NCBI GenBank assembly: GCA_946807835.1
Contig: OX327702.1
Coordinates: 7,192,001-7,256,000 of the forward strand
Length of the DNA: 64,000 nt
Reading direction: 5' to 3'
Origin: Ailanthus altissimus
Taxonomy: Eukaryota > Streptophyta > Magnoliopsida > Sapindales > Simaroubaceae
This document shows positions 35,380-45,992 of the stretch, piece after piece. Both the position numbers and the translations under genes were made by a program. The notes under the pieces are model-generated. The model was not told the DNA's origin. It did not search any database and saw only the letters and a list, made by a program, of their open reading frames with translations. Within the stretch, counting starts at the first letter, position 1, and each line of letters begins with the position of its first letter.

Positions 35380-35690
35380 TACTCCAGCCTCATGCTATAG
35401 CAATATTGGCCTTTGTAAACCCAAGAGGTAGACAACATTTGTCAATTGCATCTTATGCAACCCTTACTTCTTGATCTTGAATACAACTTATCCTCACGCT
35501 GTAGCAATATTGGGTAAATGTATTCTAGATTAACTTATCAATTATCAAATATATGTTACTAATACTACCCTCACACTGTAGCAATATTGGGCAAAACATT
35601 CGCATATATTTGCCTCATCTCATGTTTAACCAGTATAGTCCAAGCCCAATCGACCAAGTCCCTCATACAGTAGAAATATTGAAAAAAAGG
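35380..35690. repeat. Repeated 'TAGCAATATTGG' phrases in the Copia leader
   Basis: A phrase like 'ctcatgctatagcaatattggc' recurs at about 35388, 35494, 35570 and (diverged) 35665, spaced about 75-105 bp, pointing to an old tandem array in the leader. Confidence 0.6.
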
Positions 35691-36059
35691 CTGACGTGGC
35701 TCGTCTAACGCTGTATTGAAAAGACATATCAATATAAAATATTATCTCATAATGTATATACTTTAATCTGATTAAGAGAGATTTTTCTAGTTTATAAGTC
35801 CCCATCTCATAAGGAGGTAATTCTAAATTAATAAATATTTCTATATCATCATATTTAACCTCACCAGAAGGGTTCCCATTGTGACTCTTAATATAAAAAA
35901 ATTGATCCCGATTTATAATACAGACTGATAAGTCTTATCATTATATCTCATAAACCCTATACATGCAAAATTAATTTTGAAACACTGTTCAAAGTTATAG
36001 TAGCACGTGAACAGTAAAAAAAATATTGTTCGTTAGCTACTGTTCTAATGAACAGTACT

Positions 36060-36365
36060 TATGTCGCAGCGCGGACTGCTAGCACTGCGATGCCCATTCC
36101 ACACCACTGCAGTGCTGGGAGGTCAAACTCCCAGCACCACAGCGCACTCACACCATCGCTGCAGCACTGGGAAGTTGAACCCCAGTGCTGCGATGTTGAT
36201 CCACCATCGCTGGGGTGCGAATTCCAAAACCTTTAGCGCCCTAGCCCGGGCTAACCAGCTCTCCAGCGCTAAGAGAAAAACTCCCAGCACCGGGGCGCTG
36301 GGTTCTCAGCACTACGGCATTGAGAGGTCGAACCCCCAGTGCTGCAGCACTAGCCCCATAGCGTG
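36060..36365. repeat. GC-rich palindrome cluster in the Copia leader
   Basis: Dense, partly perfect palindromes of the AGYGCTGCAGCRCT kind occur, for example AGTGCTGCAGCACT at 36338-36351. About ten related words (CACTGCAGTG, CATCGCTGCAGCACTGGG, CACCGGGGCGCTGGG) are interleaved with the phrase 'gaactcccag'. Open frames through it (36048-36236 and 36061-36369) are artefacts of the high GC. Confidence 0.7.
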
Positions 36366-36476
36366 GTAGTGCCCAGTGTACCCATTTTGGCATACCCGTT
36401 TAACACTTGAAACACACCATTCACACTGTGCTTTTTGCTCCGTTCACTCAAACAACACCCAAATTTCACAGAACCG

Positions 36477-36488
36477 GCTCTGATACCA
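36477..36488 (-). promoter_or_regulatory. Primer-binding site of the Copia element
   Basis: The minus strand reads TGGTATCAGAGC, complementary to the 3' end of initiator methionine tRNA, five bases inside the 5' LTR, as is standard for plant Copia elements. Confidence 0.93.
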
Positions 36489-36493
36489 TATTT

Positions 36494-38518
36494 TGTTGGG
36501 GAACAAATATGTACGGGTGTATTCATGTGCTACTGTGTTTATTACAAAATACGTATCTAATACATATTTAACACAGTGAAAATTTAAAACATACAATAAA
36601 CACATAATCATATATTAATCAAACTAATATATAAATAATAAAATTGAGAAATTACCAGTACGTGTAACATATTCCTTCGGAGTCCGCCTGGAGTCTTACT
36701 CGTCAGTTCTAGTTATCAACTTGGTGGACTTGACAAGTTAGAACAACAACTCCTTAATCCAACATGGGATTAACCCTTAATATCTAAAATGGCCGATTCT
36801 AATCTTTTGCTCCTTTTTTTTTTCCACAGTTCAAGAAATGAAAATTTGAAGCAACAATTGCTTTTTTTGGTATTTAGAGCAAAATGGAAATAATAAAAGA
36901 AAATAACCTAATTTTCACTTTTTCAATTTCAATTTCCGTTTCATCACACATAAATATCTCAATTTGAAATAAAATAATAATATTATAATATAATATTAAT
37001 AAAAATAGCCATTATTGTCAAGTATAATAATAAACAATAAATATAACAATATTACATATATAATGCATGACAACTATCATGCATTATATATATTATATTA
37101 TTAATAATATAATATTATAAAATAATATATTTTATAAGAGATAAAATGATTATTTAATAATTAAATAATTATAGTATGAAATAACTATTTTGCCCCTCAT
37201 AAATAGTTATCAAGTATACCCTTTAGCAGGTCCCACCAAATTCCACACTTGGGTAAACTCAACCTAGGGTCCACAATGTATCACATGTAATTTTTTAATT
37301 ATTAAATAATAATTATTGACTAATTATTGTATTTAACACTAAAATACAGACATGCACGCATTATTGTAGTATCGTTGGATATTATTAGATTTAATAATTT
37401 AATTCCGTACTCTACCTTAGTGCATACCGAGTACACTTCATATCGTGGGATTTTCTAAGTCCATGCCCAATTCATCAAATGGAACTATTGTATAAGTCCG
37501 TGAGCAATAGCCCACGCACACGTCACAAATATTACAAATCAGTGCATTGAATCCTACAAGTTGAGGTTACAACGCATATGTATAGTCCTTCCATCATATA
37601 TATCTTAGATATGTAGGGACATAGATCAACATTGTGAAATCCCCATGTGCTCATCCATAAACCTATCTCCAGAATGGTATCTCATTAAATAATATAAGCA
37701 AACTCTTTGCCATATTGTTTAACCATGTGGAAACACATTTTTGGGTTAACTGCTTATGGCCATAAAACTTTCTTGACATACACTCTTGGACCATCTAGAT
37801 ATATCACTCCCTATGAGAGTTAATAGATCCTATATCTGCACACACCAGACTCCATGAGCATCGAACCATGCACAGCGTCACCCAGCGGTCAGATCATGAA
37901 AGGTCTCTTACATGTATGAAATCAAAGCATGGTTGATCACTTACAAGCCCACCATGGTGCTCAGGTTAGAGGATTACGTATACTGCTCAACTCAAGACGA
38001 CCTTCATTGATGGCAACATAGGATGTCTATTAGGGTCCTTATGATTCTATTCAGTACTCAATCCTAACTGAATACCTGTATGCCTATACAATCTTTAAGA
38101 TCCTGATTAGTTAGGAATGACCAACTGTACCCTACAGATATATACATACACTTATTTATATGAATTAATAGGATCTACCAACAGACCTGCGTTAGTAGAA
38201 ATAAATCATGAACAATATATTTGAGAACATGCTTACTATTGGCACATCCTAGTAACCCATTGCAACTCTTGCAACTATATCATTATAAGCATATTCTGAG
38301 GTTTTATTCCATTACAAACAATGTTCCAACTCTTGGAAAATTGCTAACTTTTAGCACCAATCTAAACTCCTTTAGACTATATCTGAACTCTTTCAAAAAA
38401 TACAGAGTCTGTAGCACAACAAGTATTACACCATATTATTAAAAGGTAATTAGCGATATAACAAAATGTATTGTGTATAGATATCAAATATTTATACAAA
38501 ATTATGTAGGGCCTATCA
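36494..38518 (-). mobile_element. 5' LTR of the Copia element
   Basis: Starts tgttggggaac (plus strand) next to the primer-binding site and ends ggcctatca at 38518, where a short deletion relative to the 3' LTR has altered the end. It is alignable throughout with 28022-30060. Confidence 0.85.
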
Positions 38519-38669
38519 ACTCTTTGGTCTACAAACTAGATGACACCTTAGGGTCACTAGCATACCCACACATCCAGCTCAGGTTACCTGCGCCTCTAAA
38601 GAATATAAACCCTTGCCCTCATTTCCATGGAGACTTTATTGGCCTTTAAAACTTCATTCTTATACCCAT
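38519..38669. other. Short unassigned spacer
   Basis: About 150 bp of unknown origin between the 5' LTR and a second, related LTR fragment. Confidence 0.4.
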
Positions 38670-39436
38670 TAGGGTGGTACATACCGGACTTCATAAGTAT
38701 CGGATCATACCCAGTGACACCCAGCGGTCACATCATGAAAGATTTGTAACATACGTGGAACCAAAATATAGTGGATCACTTACAAGCCCACCGTGGCACT
38801 CAGGTCAAAGGACCACGTATACTACTCAACTATAGAGAACCCTCCATTGACGGCTTACATAGAGTGTCTATCGGAGGTCCTCGTGAGTCAGTCCCATATC
38901 TATTCCTAACTAGATACCCATATGTCAATACGAGATCCAAGCTCACAGTCGGCTAGGAACGACCATCTATACCCTATAGGTACGACATATGCTGATCTAT
39001 ATATAAAGGTATCCACCGACAGGCCCGCATCGGTAAAAATAGATTATGGACAATAATTTGAGAACATACTTACGTAACTAGTATTTTCTGGCACCTGATT
39101 GCAACTCTTATAATTATGCAGTTACTGGTATATTCCTAGGTCTATATCCCATTACAGACAAGGCTCCAACTCTTGGATCTATTGAGTATTATAACCAGCT
39201 AACACTTAGCTTTGCTAACTTTTAGTATTTATATCTCTCAATGCGGCTAACTATGAGCCCTTATCTAAACTCCTTTAGATTTGATCTGAACTTCTTCAGA
39301 TCGTACAATGTCTGTAATGTTACATTGCATAGTACTATATAAATGGGTATTAGCGATTTAGTGAGAATGTACACTTATATAAATATACAAGTATATGTAC
39401 ATTCAAGGATGGCATGTAAGCACCAACCTTAATACA
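38670..39436 (-). mobile_element. Partial LTR of a second, related Copia family
   Basis: It resembles about the last 0.8 kb of the LTRs at 28022 and 54129 (blocks 'ggatcatacccag', 'gcccacc', 'actactcaact', 'gctaactttt'). It ends ...ccttaataca at 39436, that is, TGTATTAAGG on the minus strand, preceded in minus sense by a purine-rich AGAGAAGAGGATGGA tract. It is a truncated 3' LTR. Confidence 0.72.
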
Positions 39437-39599
39437 TCCATCCTCTTCTCTAGGATATAATACTGTGATGTTGACGTGCCGGACTTAAACTATACATAAG
39501 TTATTATAATCAATTTTCACAAGCTAATATTCATCAATAATATAAATAATTATAATTCAAGAAAACAAATTAAATTATTATAGCATTGATTTAGTCGCT

Positions 39600-40680
39600 G
39601 GTAGGGCTTGAAATTCATGGTCAGGCTGCAAATCATCAGTAAATTGGGTGTCCGGGATATAAGCTATCTCCAACTTAAGAGTCACTCTCTATTTTCTCAA
39701 TGGAATGCGCAAGTTTACCGCCACGCGATAGTCCGTACTCTTCTCATATTTGTAGGGTACCAATTTTTTATGAACCTCGAAAGCCTTTATAATATTTTAG
39801 ATTTATTAATTATTATTAGAAAATATAACACAAATTATAAAGAAATTATATCTATTTTTTGTTAAACATAAAAGCATACCCTAACACCATCGAAGAAGAC
39901 GTCTACGACATTTTCATATAATAGGGTGCCCATATCATACCAATTTAGAATACGCAGAAAATAGTTTCTATTTATGTCGGCAAACAGCTCCCCATCTTGG
40001 GATCGCCTCGTAGATCCACACCTGAGATGACAATAAATTCAAAAATTACAATGTCAACAACATAAATTTTTCTGTATCCCAATATGATAATGAATCGAAA
40101 AAAATAGAATTACTCACCAAAAATGTGTGACTAAATGAATATAAGTTGTATGATTCCTTATCCAAAGCACTCGCTTTTTTTACTTTCGCTAACGTTTTAA
40201 TTGGAGCAGTGCATAAACTATTGTAGAGTATAGTCCATGCAATCGTGCTCCAAGGATAAACATTAAACTTATCTAAATTATCTATGAGATGAAGTACAAA
40301 ATATTGTATGGTTCTATTCCGATCACGTGGCATTAATAATTTATGAAATATATAAAATAGACAAATTTTTACTACATCTACATCATCGTCAAATGTAAAG
40401 CTCACGAACCACATATCCAAATCCCTATAAGTCAATTCACTTTTACCTAAACAATATTTATGCTATAGTCTATCACCTACCCCACTTATTATAGGATAAC
40501 TCCTCATCCTCAAACTAGTAATCAAATAAAACTTTTTACGAGAGTGTTTAATACGTCTTTTACATAAAATTTCATATGCTAAAATACCTAAGAATAAAAT
40601 ATTTGATACATCCAAAAAACAACTAAAATATGTGGTTCTAAATATTTCTACCTGCCTCAAAGTCAATTTATTTTTTTATA
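39600..40680 (-). pseudogene. DUF1985 N-terminal part of the MULE Ulp1 gene
   Basis: Minus strand: QVEIFRTTYFSCFLDV, then KFYLITSLRMRSYP (40666-40500), then YRDLDMWFVSFTFDDD, ICLFYIFHKLLMPRD, FVLHLIDNLDKFNVYPWST and LDKESYNLYSF (40440-40130). This order (F.T.FG..LD, FxLITGL, L..ly.le..Ll, vddl..Fn.yPWG, Y.lyGF) is the DUF1985 domain found ahead of Ulp1 in many plant MULE-borne genes. A further exon-like piece with RRSQDGELFADINRNYFLRIL is at about 40015-39935. Stops occur. The catalytic half is at 26.49-28.01 kb, now about 11.6 kb away. Confidence 0.83.
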
Positions 40681-40974
40681 TTTCGTATAACCTATAACTT
40701 CGAGTAAGTATATACATTCGCTCGGTAGAAAATATTTTCAATAATTACGTAGTCTTTTGAGATATTCTCCTTCTTGAAAAAATTAAAAAAATTAATAACA
40801 TTAATATTCAAAATAATCGACATATAACTAATCATTAAATCAAAAATTTTATTACAACTAACCTAATATTGATAAAACAATAAAAGATATTTACATAATA
40901 ATTAAATAATTTAAAATTATTAAATTAAATAATTATAAATAAACAAAAATATATATTTTAAATTAATAAAAAAT

Positions 40975-41085
40975 ACCACGTGGCAGACGGCGATCAGCTA
41001 TGTGGCGCGTGCCCAACGGCGTGTGTCTATGTGCCTATCGCTAGAAGCGCGTAGATGCACGCGTCGGTGTGTGTTAGGCAAAAAA
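40975..41085. repeat. GC-rich module near the right MULE end
   Basis: An island of GTGGCGCGTGCCCAACGGCG, GCGCGTAGATGCACGCG and similar words in AT-rich DNA, placed in mirror position to the left modules at 22610-22885 and 23228-23390. Confidence 0.55.
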
Positions 41086-41528
41086 ATGACCGAAATCTAC
41101 CATTTTTTATCATTTTTTATTTCACACACATTTTTAACTTATTTTTTATACCACATCTACACATTTATAAACATTTTTAACAATTAAATACAATAATACT
41201 CAAAATTATAAGAAACTTAAATTTAAAAAATATACTAACCAATTTTCTCCCCCTTTTTTTTAATTCCACACTAAATATAACTTCAATCTTTAAAATTTTT
41301 ATGTTGAAACCATAAGATTAGTATTTTTGTTAACTGTGAGAGGGAGAAGGAGAGAGGGAGAAAGTAGTTTTGGTGTCGGTGGTGATTTGTTTGTTTATTT
41401 GAATATTTTTTATTTAAAAGTAAAGATAAAATGATAAACAAATATATTTAATTATTATAATTTAAATTATTTTGACTCAATCAAAATAACTAAAACATTG
41501 TTAAACTCAGTAACTTGAAAATTTTCCC

Positions 41529-41848
41529 TTATAAAAATACTTTTAACTTATATTCATTAAATTGACTTTTTAGTGCAGAATTAAGTCATTATTCCTACTC
41601 AATGCAAAATTAAAAGCAATCAAACTTAAACAATATTAATAATTTTTTTTTAACAAGAAATTAATAATTTTTAATAATACAAAATATTAATAATTTGTTC
41701 ATTCAGCACAAATAATCCAACAAAAACATAATTTACTCATTCTATTAGTTGTATTTACATAAACAAAAATAAGTTTAAACTAAAAACAAAAACAAAAACA
41801 AAATGGTTGGCCGCTGCTGCAGCAATATATCTTCTTAATACGCAGCAG
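41529..41848. other. Spacer between MULE end and TPR remnant
   Basis: AT-rich, no gene. It includes the 3' flank of the TPR-like exon. Confidence 0.5.
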
Positions 41849-42660
41849 TTAATGGGGATGATGAGGAGCTCCATGAAAGAAATCAAGTGGAGATATATGG
41901 CTGCGATCAATTTCATATTGGCCCTCGTCATTGTCTTCGTCTTCATCTTCCTCTTCAGCATCCCACGGAAATTTAACATATGATGCAAGCACATAACTGC
42001 AGAAAATTGATTTTTGCAAAATTAAACTTCAGTGATAAGAAACCATAAACAAATGGGAAAATGCAAACCAAGTCCAAAGGTTGACTTAATCAATTTATAT
42101 TTATTTGACATTCCAACTTCAGTTACTTTAGTTTCAAAATAACCCAATTTTTTTTTAACAAATTCCAGCTCTTTAAGCATCTTCATGACTTTGCCATATT
42201 AGATCTGCAGAGTGACAAGGTATTTCCATCAGCTGGGTTAGCCAAAATTTCTCTTCCACAAAACTCCTCTACTTCAGCAAATCCCCTTTAACCTATATAT
42301 ATTCACAAACAAACCATATCACCTTGAATTCTCCGAAATTTGGGGCTTCACTTTCCTCAAACCAAATATCTACCATATACGAAATAAGCGAAAAAATTCA
42401 TTTAGATAAATCATCACCGACAAGTGTTCAATAAGAATGTGACTTTGCCATATTAGATAAGCATGTGAGATTAAAACTCGAAAGACGGACAAAAAAAAAG
42501 AAAAAATCAAAACCCCAACATCATCTGGTAACTTCACCTCTGCCGTCCCACTTCTACCAACACTCTTCTTTGTTTTCTCCTCTGCTTCAACATTCTGCAT
42601 TTCGTTTTCTTGTTCAGATTCGGATTCTTGAATTCCACTTTTAATGACTTGGTATTGGTC
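41849..42660 (-). pseudogene. C-terminal exons of a plant TPR-like superfamily protein
   Basis: The last exon (41996-41849, minus) follows a TTCTGCAG acceptor and reads YVLASYVKFPWDAEEEDED, then an acidic run, then SPLDFFHGAPHHPH and stop. That is the conserved end of plant TPR-like proteins. The preceding exon (42292 to about 42147) reads KGDFAEVEEFCGREILANPA, then DLIWQSHEDA after a one-base deletion: a TPR helix pair. A third block (about 42660-42525) has KLPDDVG and Glu/Lys-rich sequence; it runs into a second LIWQSH copy near 42440. The usual N-terminal exons are absent. It is probably a truncated pseudogene. Confidence 0.72.
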
Positions 42661-43949
42661 TTCTTTTTTTGTCTCTACAAATTGAGAGTGAAAATGTGGA
42701 AGTGTGTGTGTTAATAGTGAGTGATACGCTAAACGGGAGCGGTTTGGCTGCTAGTATTTTGTTTTAGGTTTTCAGAAAGAAATGAAAGTGCAGTAAAATA
42801 GGAAATATGAAATCTCTTTTAATTTAAATTACCAGTGAAATTAGGATATAAATAGTTGATAACGTTGATGACATTTAGATACAAGCTGTTAAATCGCGGT
42901 TAGAGTTCTATTAGACTTTTCATTTTTTTTTTAAAGTCTAAACATAATGAAGAATATGTGTTCGGAAAGAAATAGCTTGATGATGAAAATAAGAAAGGGT
43001 GATGATGACGACGACGACGAAGAAATGACATGAAAAGAAGAAATGGGACCGTAGCGAAGTGTGAACTGTGATGATATTGAAAAACGTGAGATGTGATTTT
43101 AGGCATGGGTAAAAGTGATCACATATTAATTTTAAATATTTTGTTATAATTTAAAATTATTTAAATTTTTGTGCCACATGTTAAACACATTTTAAAAAGA
43201 TTTAAGTGTCATTTTTTATGTTAATTTTAATAAAAACGATTTTAACAGTGTTAAACACATTAAAATTTATCATTCTTTACATTAACAATTTAATATTATT
43301 GTTTATTTTTTAATGCAATAAATAATATTGAAATTAAATTATATTTTAAAAATATTTATAATAATATCTCTTATTTTTTAAAATTATTATTTCATTGAAT
43401 ATCACTCGTTTTTCTTATTAATTTCATTATTATTAAGTTTTTAAGTTTTGCTTTTCATTTGTTTAGTTGGTGCATGCAAATAGCATTATAGTTACTTTTG
43501 ATCTTAAAATCCTATGTTCATTTTTTAAAAAAAAATTTGCCTTAGTTTGCCTAATTAGTTATTATGCAAGTGTTAATTGCATTCTTTCTTTTTTATTGTT
43601 AATTATTGTGTTCACTTTTATGCATACTTAACATTTAGAGATGAAAGGTAAGATGAACTTAACATTCTTTTTTGCAAGATCATTGCTCTCGTAAGATATT
43701 TTTAATATTATAGAATAGGCTTGGCATGTCAAAAAAAACTGAGGGATTGGTTTTTGTAAGCTGAACTTACTTAATAAGACTTGTCTTCTTAAAGCACTTT
43801 GGGATGTTCATCAAACAGATTCTATTTGCTCAAAGTTTTTAAAAAAATGATATAATTTTTTAAATACAAATAAGCGATACCTTCACTCTTCTCTTTGAAA
43901 TGACTTTAAATCTTTTTTTTTCTATTTTAATGAGCAAGAAAAATAAATC
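42661..43949. other. AT-rich DNA without recognised gene
   Basis: I see no supportable gene. A minus-strand frame at 42900-43106 covers a (GAC)n-like stretch and has no family resemblance. A short G/A-rich run (ggtgatgatgacgacgacgacgaag) lies near 43000. Confidence 0.5.
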
Positions 43950-44360
43950 ATTGGTGATGGGATTTCAAATAATTTTTCGTATGATAGATGGTTAAAGAAA
44001 CTCATTCTTTCTATTGGTAATTTACAATTAGAATATATGATGAAAGATGTGATTAAAAATAGTCAATAGAGGATTTCAAATTCTCTTTATTCTATTTTTT
44101 AGCATTTAAGAGAACAGGTTAATGATATCATTTTGCCTGTTAATGTAAGGCTGATAAGTTCGTTTTAATTTTTACTAGAGATAGAATCCTTTCTTTATAA
44201 GAAAGTCATAATTTCATCAAAAGTCTTACAATCACTGATCAGCTTTATTATTTCTTTGGCATAGTTGTTTTCCACCTAAAAGTTTTATACTCATGTGGCG
44301 TATGCTTTAAAACTTTCTTCCTTCTCGTGAATTATTATGGTCCTGTGGTATTTATATTGT
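43950..44360 (+). pseudogene. Small LINE ORF2 fragment (linker and zinc-binding region)
   Basis: The plus strand reads IGDGISNNFSYDRWLKK (about 43963-44010), the VGNGxSxxxxDRWL motif, then a weak stretch, then FPPKSFILMWRML and NFLPSRELLWSCGIYIV (about 44270-44355), the PPKxKxFxWR...LPTRELLxxRGI motif. It is a short, stop-ridden relic of a second LINE. Confidence 0.72.
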
Positions 44361-45324
44361 TTCAATATGAAACTATCTTGTAATCATTTTCTTCAATATA
44401 GTAACAATATGTAATGACAAAACAAGTGGACATAGCTCTCAATTGATGGTCACTATGTCTGTTTATTCTGCTTGTTTTTCGTTCATTGCATTTTTTTTAG
44501 TACTTATAGTAGTGATATATTAAGATTTAATTCATAACATTTTTACAATCATTGGTAACATAATAATTATATTTTGTTAGATATTGTATATTTATTTAGT
44601 TCATCCATTCATTTGTGGCTTGTAGGATTAATTTGCCTTCTGTTTTATTTTATTTTACTTTGTGAGTCTAATTGGTTTATAAGTGCATGGGAACCAATAT
44701 GGAAGTGTTGCAATATCGAGTCACATGTTAGAGCTTTGTTTATTTTTCTTAGTAATAGTTTGTTATTATAACGAAACAACTAAGTTAGTTTCGTGCCCAT
44801 TCCTTTTATTTTATTTTTGTATATTTTATTTTGTTTCATTTTTTTTTGTAGTTATTAAGAAAAAAATCTGTCATTGCACACATGGTTGTGCGTCTTAAAA
44901 CTCAAATTAGCATCTACAAATAGTGAAATTGAAAAAACTTTTCTTAATAGAAAATCAGCTGCTATAGAGGGTAAATTTGAGGATAATGAAGTTGAACTTA
45001 AAATTGTATAAGGAAAATCTTTCAAAGATTACTTTAGCCTATTGGTTAACTAAAGCATCTCAAGTGCTTAATATCCATTAAGTAGCTACTAAAAGCTTTA
45101 AATTGAAATTTAAAGTTCTTAATTGTTTCCCACATTTTATGGTTTAGATAATGAAGTGTCTTATAATCATTTGAATGATTTTTATGCTTTCACTATTATA
45201 AAAATGGTTTTCATTGATGTTAATTTAGATGAGTGAATAGTTTTACTAACACTATTTTATAATGTTAGTGTTGTTCAAATCAAAAATTTATTGACACTAT
45301 TTATAGTGTTTGTGAATCACTGAT
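44361..45324. other. AT-rich DNA without recognised gene
   Basis: No domain is recognised. Two overlapping hydrophobic open frames (44574-44771, 44683-44898) are typical of random T-rich DNA. Confidence 0.5.
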
Positions 45325-45790
45325 ACGATGGCTCTTTACTATAGAAATGGAAAAAAATATCTACGACCCTGTTCTACAATGAGTAAACTTTTGGATCGTT
45401 ATGCACAGACATGGCCCCATGCCCTGGAAGTGGGTAAAAATATCCACGACCTCGTTTTGCAAAGATGGGCAAAATCTTCCAGATCATCATGTACAAATAT
45501 GCATCATGCCAAGGAAGTGGGCAAAAACATCCACGACCCTGTTCCACGAAGACAGGAAAAAGCTTCCAAATCATCATGCACAAACATGGCTCCACACTGT
45601 GAACTTAGGCCAAAACATCAATGATCCTGTTTTGTGAAGATGGATAAAAGCTTATAGATCGTCATACACAGACATGGCCCTATGCTATGGAAGTAGGCAA
45701 AAATAACCACGATCTTAACTCGTGGAGACAAGCAAAAGCTTCTAAATTATCATGTATAGACATGGCCTTATTCCGCAGAAATAGGAAAAA
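45325..45790. repeat. 88-bp tandem repeat, about five and a half copies
   Basis: Unit starts (at-c/t-g/a-tcatg) lie at 45395, 45483, 45570, 45658 and 45746, so spacings are 88, 87, 88 and 88. A partial copy precedes the first. Each unit contains 'agacatggccc', 'gaagtgggcaaaaa' and 'atccacgaccctgtt' with scattered substitutions. Because one unit is 87 bp, a plus-strand frame (45328-45624) reads two repeats in phase with a recurrent EVGKNIHDxV peptide; the same peptide returns in the frame at 45687. Confidence 0.9.
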
Positions 45791-45992
45791 CAAAATCCAC
45801 AAGCCTTTTCCAAAAGATGTCTCTAGAAGGATTTCTTCGCCGAGAGCCATTTTTACTAAAACAACTTCTTTGGAAGAGATCTATACCCTAGCCAAGCAGT
45901 ACCGTTACTAAAACACTTCTCCAAAATGGTCCAATATCTTTTGCCAAGAAGTGCAAGCAATATACAAGAAAGCTGCTCAAAAGATAGAATCT
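45687..45992 (+). pseudogene. Unidentified coding-like stretch after the 88-bp repeats
   Basis: Starting within the last repeat, the plus strand has an open frame to 45911 (SRRISSPRAIFTKTTSLEE, IYTLAKQYRY). After a single TAA it continues in the same frame with NTSPKWSNIFCQEVQAIYKK to another stop at 45992. The residue mix looks coding. I do not recognise the family. It could be a capsid or gag-like protein of some retroelement, but no diagnostic motif is seen. Confidence 0.35.

Larger units (their letters stand above)
35161..36476 (-). other. Copia 5' untranslated leader
   Basis: This long leader between the primer-binding site and gag has no convincing ORF. It includes diverged repeats of a 'ctcac(a/g)ctgtagcaatattgg' phrase (about 35384, 35490, 35570, 35664) and the GC-rich palindrome cluster at 36060-36365. 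Confidence 0.6.
28022..38518 (-). mobile_element. Nearly complete Ty1/Copia retrotransposon inserted in the Ulp1 gene
   Basis: 3' LTR 28022-30060, internal region 30061-36493, 5' LTR 36494-38518, all reading on the minus strand. The order gag, zinc knuckle, protease, integrase, RT, RNase H is correct for Copia. LTR comparison over the first ~115 bases of the inner/outer left edge gives about 11 mismatches, so the insertion is old. A 1.39 kb solo LTR interrupts it at 31927. I could not match a target duplication at the outer edges: catcc or atcct on the left, actct on the right. Confidence 0.88.
22240..41528. mobile_element. Mutator-like element (MULE) carrying transposase and Ulp1 protease genes
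   Basis: The two genes expected of a Ulp1-carrying MULE are present in convergent orientation: a MuDR-type transposase (+, 23.6-25.95 kb) and a DUF1985/Ulp1 protease (-, 26.49-28.01 and 39.6-40.67 kb). The right end is proposed at 41528, where the minus strand starts GGGAAAATTTTC, a typical MULE terminus. A weak inverted similarity links the left side (about 22290-22325) with the right (about 41476-41438), both containing GTCAAA..TTTAAATT. GC-rich, GCATGC-rich modules lie inside both ends. The left end is uncertain and I could not find a 9-bp target duplication. Without the nested insertions the element is about 8 kb. Confidence 0.6.

Noticed and set aside
36048..36369. Two overlapping plus-strand frames, 62 and 102 codons
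   Set aside because: They run through the GC-rich palindrome cluster of the Copia leader, antisense to the element; few stops are expected from base composition alone.
42900..43106. 68-codon minus-strand frame with Arg/His and Ser runs
   Set aside because: Derived from a short (GAC)n-like microsatellite; no family resemblance and no coding context.
44574..44898. Two overlapping hydrophobic plus-strand frames
   Set aside because: T-rich DNA yields Phe/Leu/Ile-rich frames by chance; no signal beyond composition.
45325..45790. 88-bp periodic array considered as a CRISPR array
   Set aside because: The whole unit repeats with diverged copies, with no short conserved repeat separated by unique spacers, and the DNA is plant nuclear.
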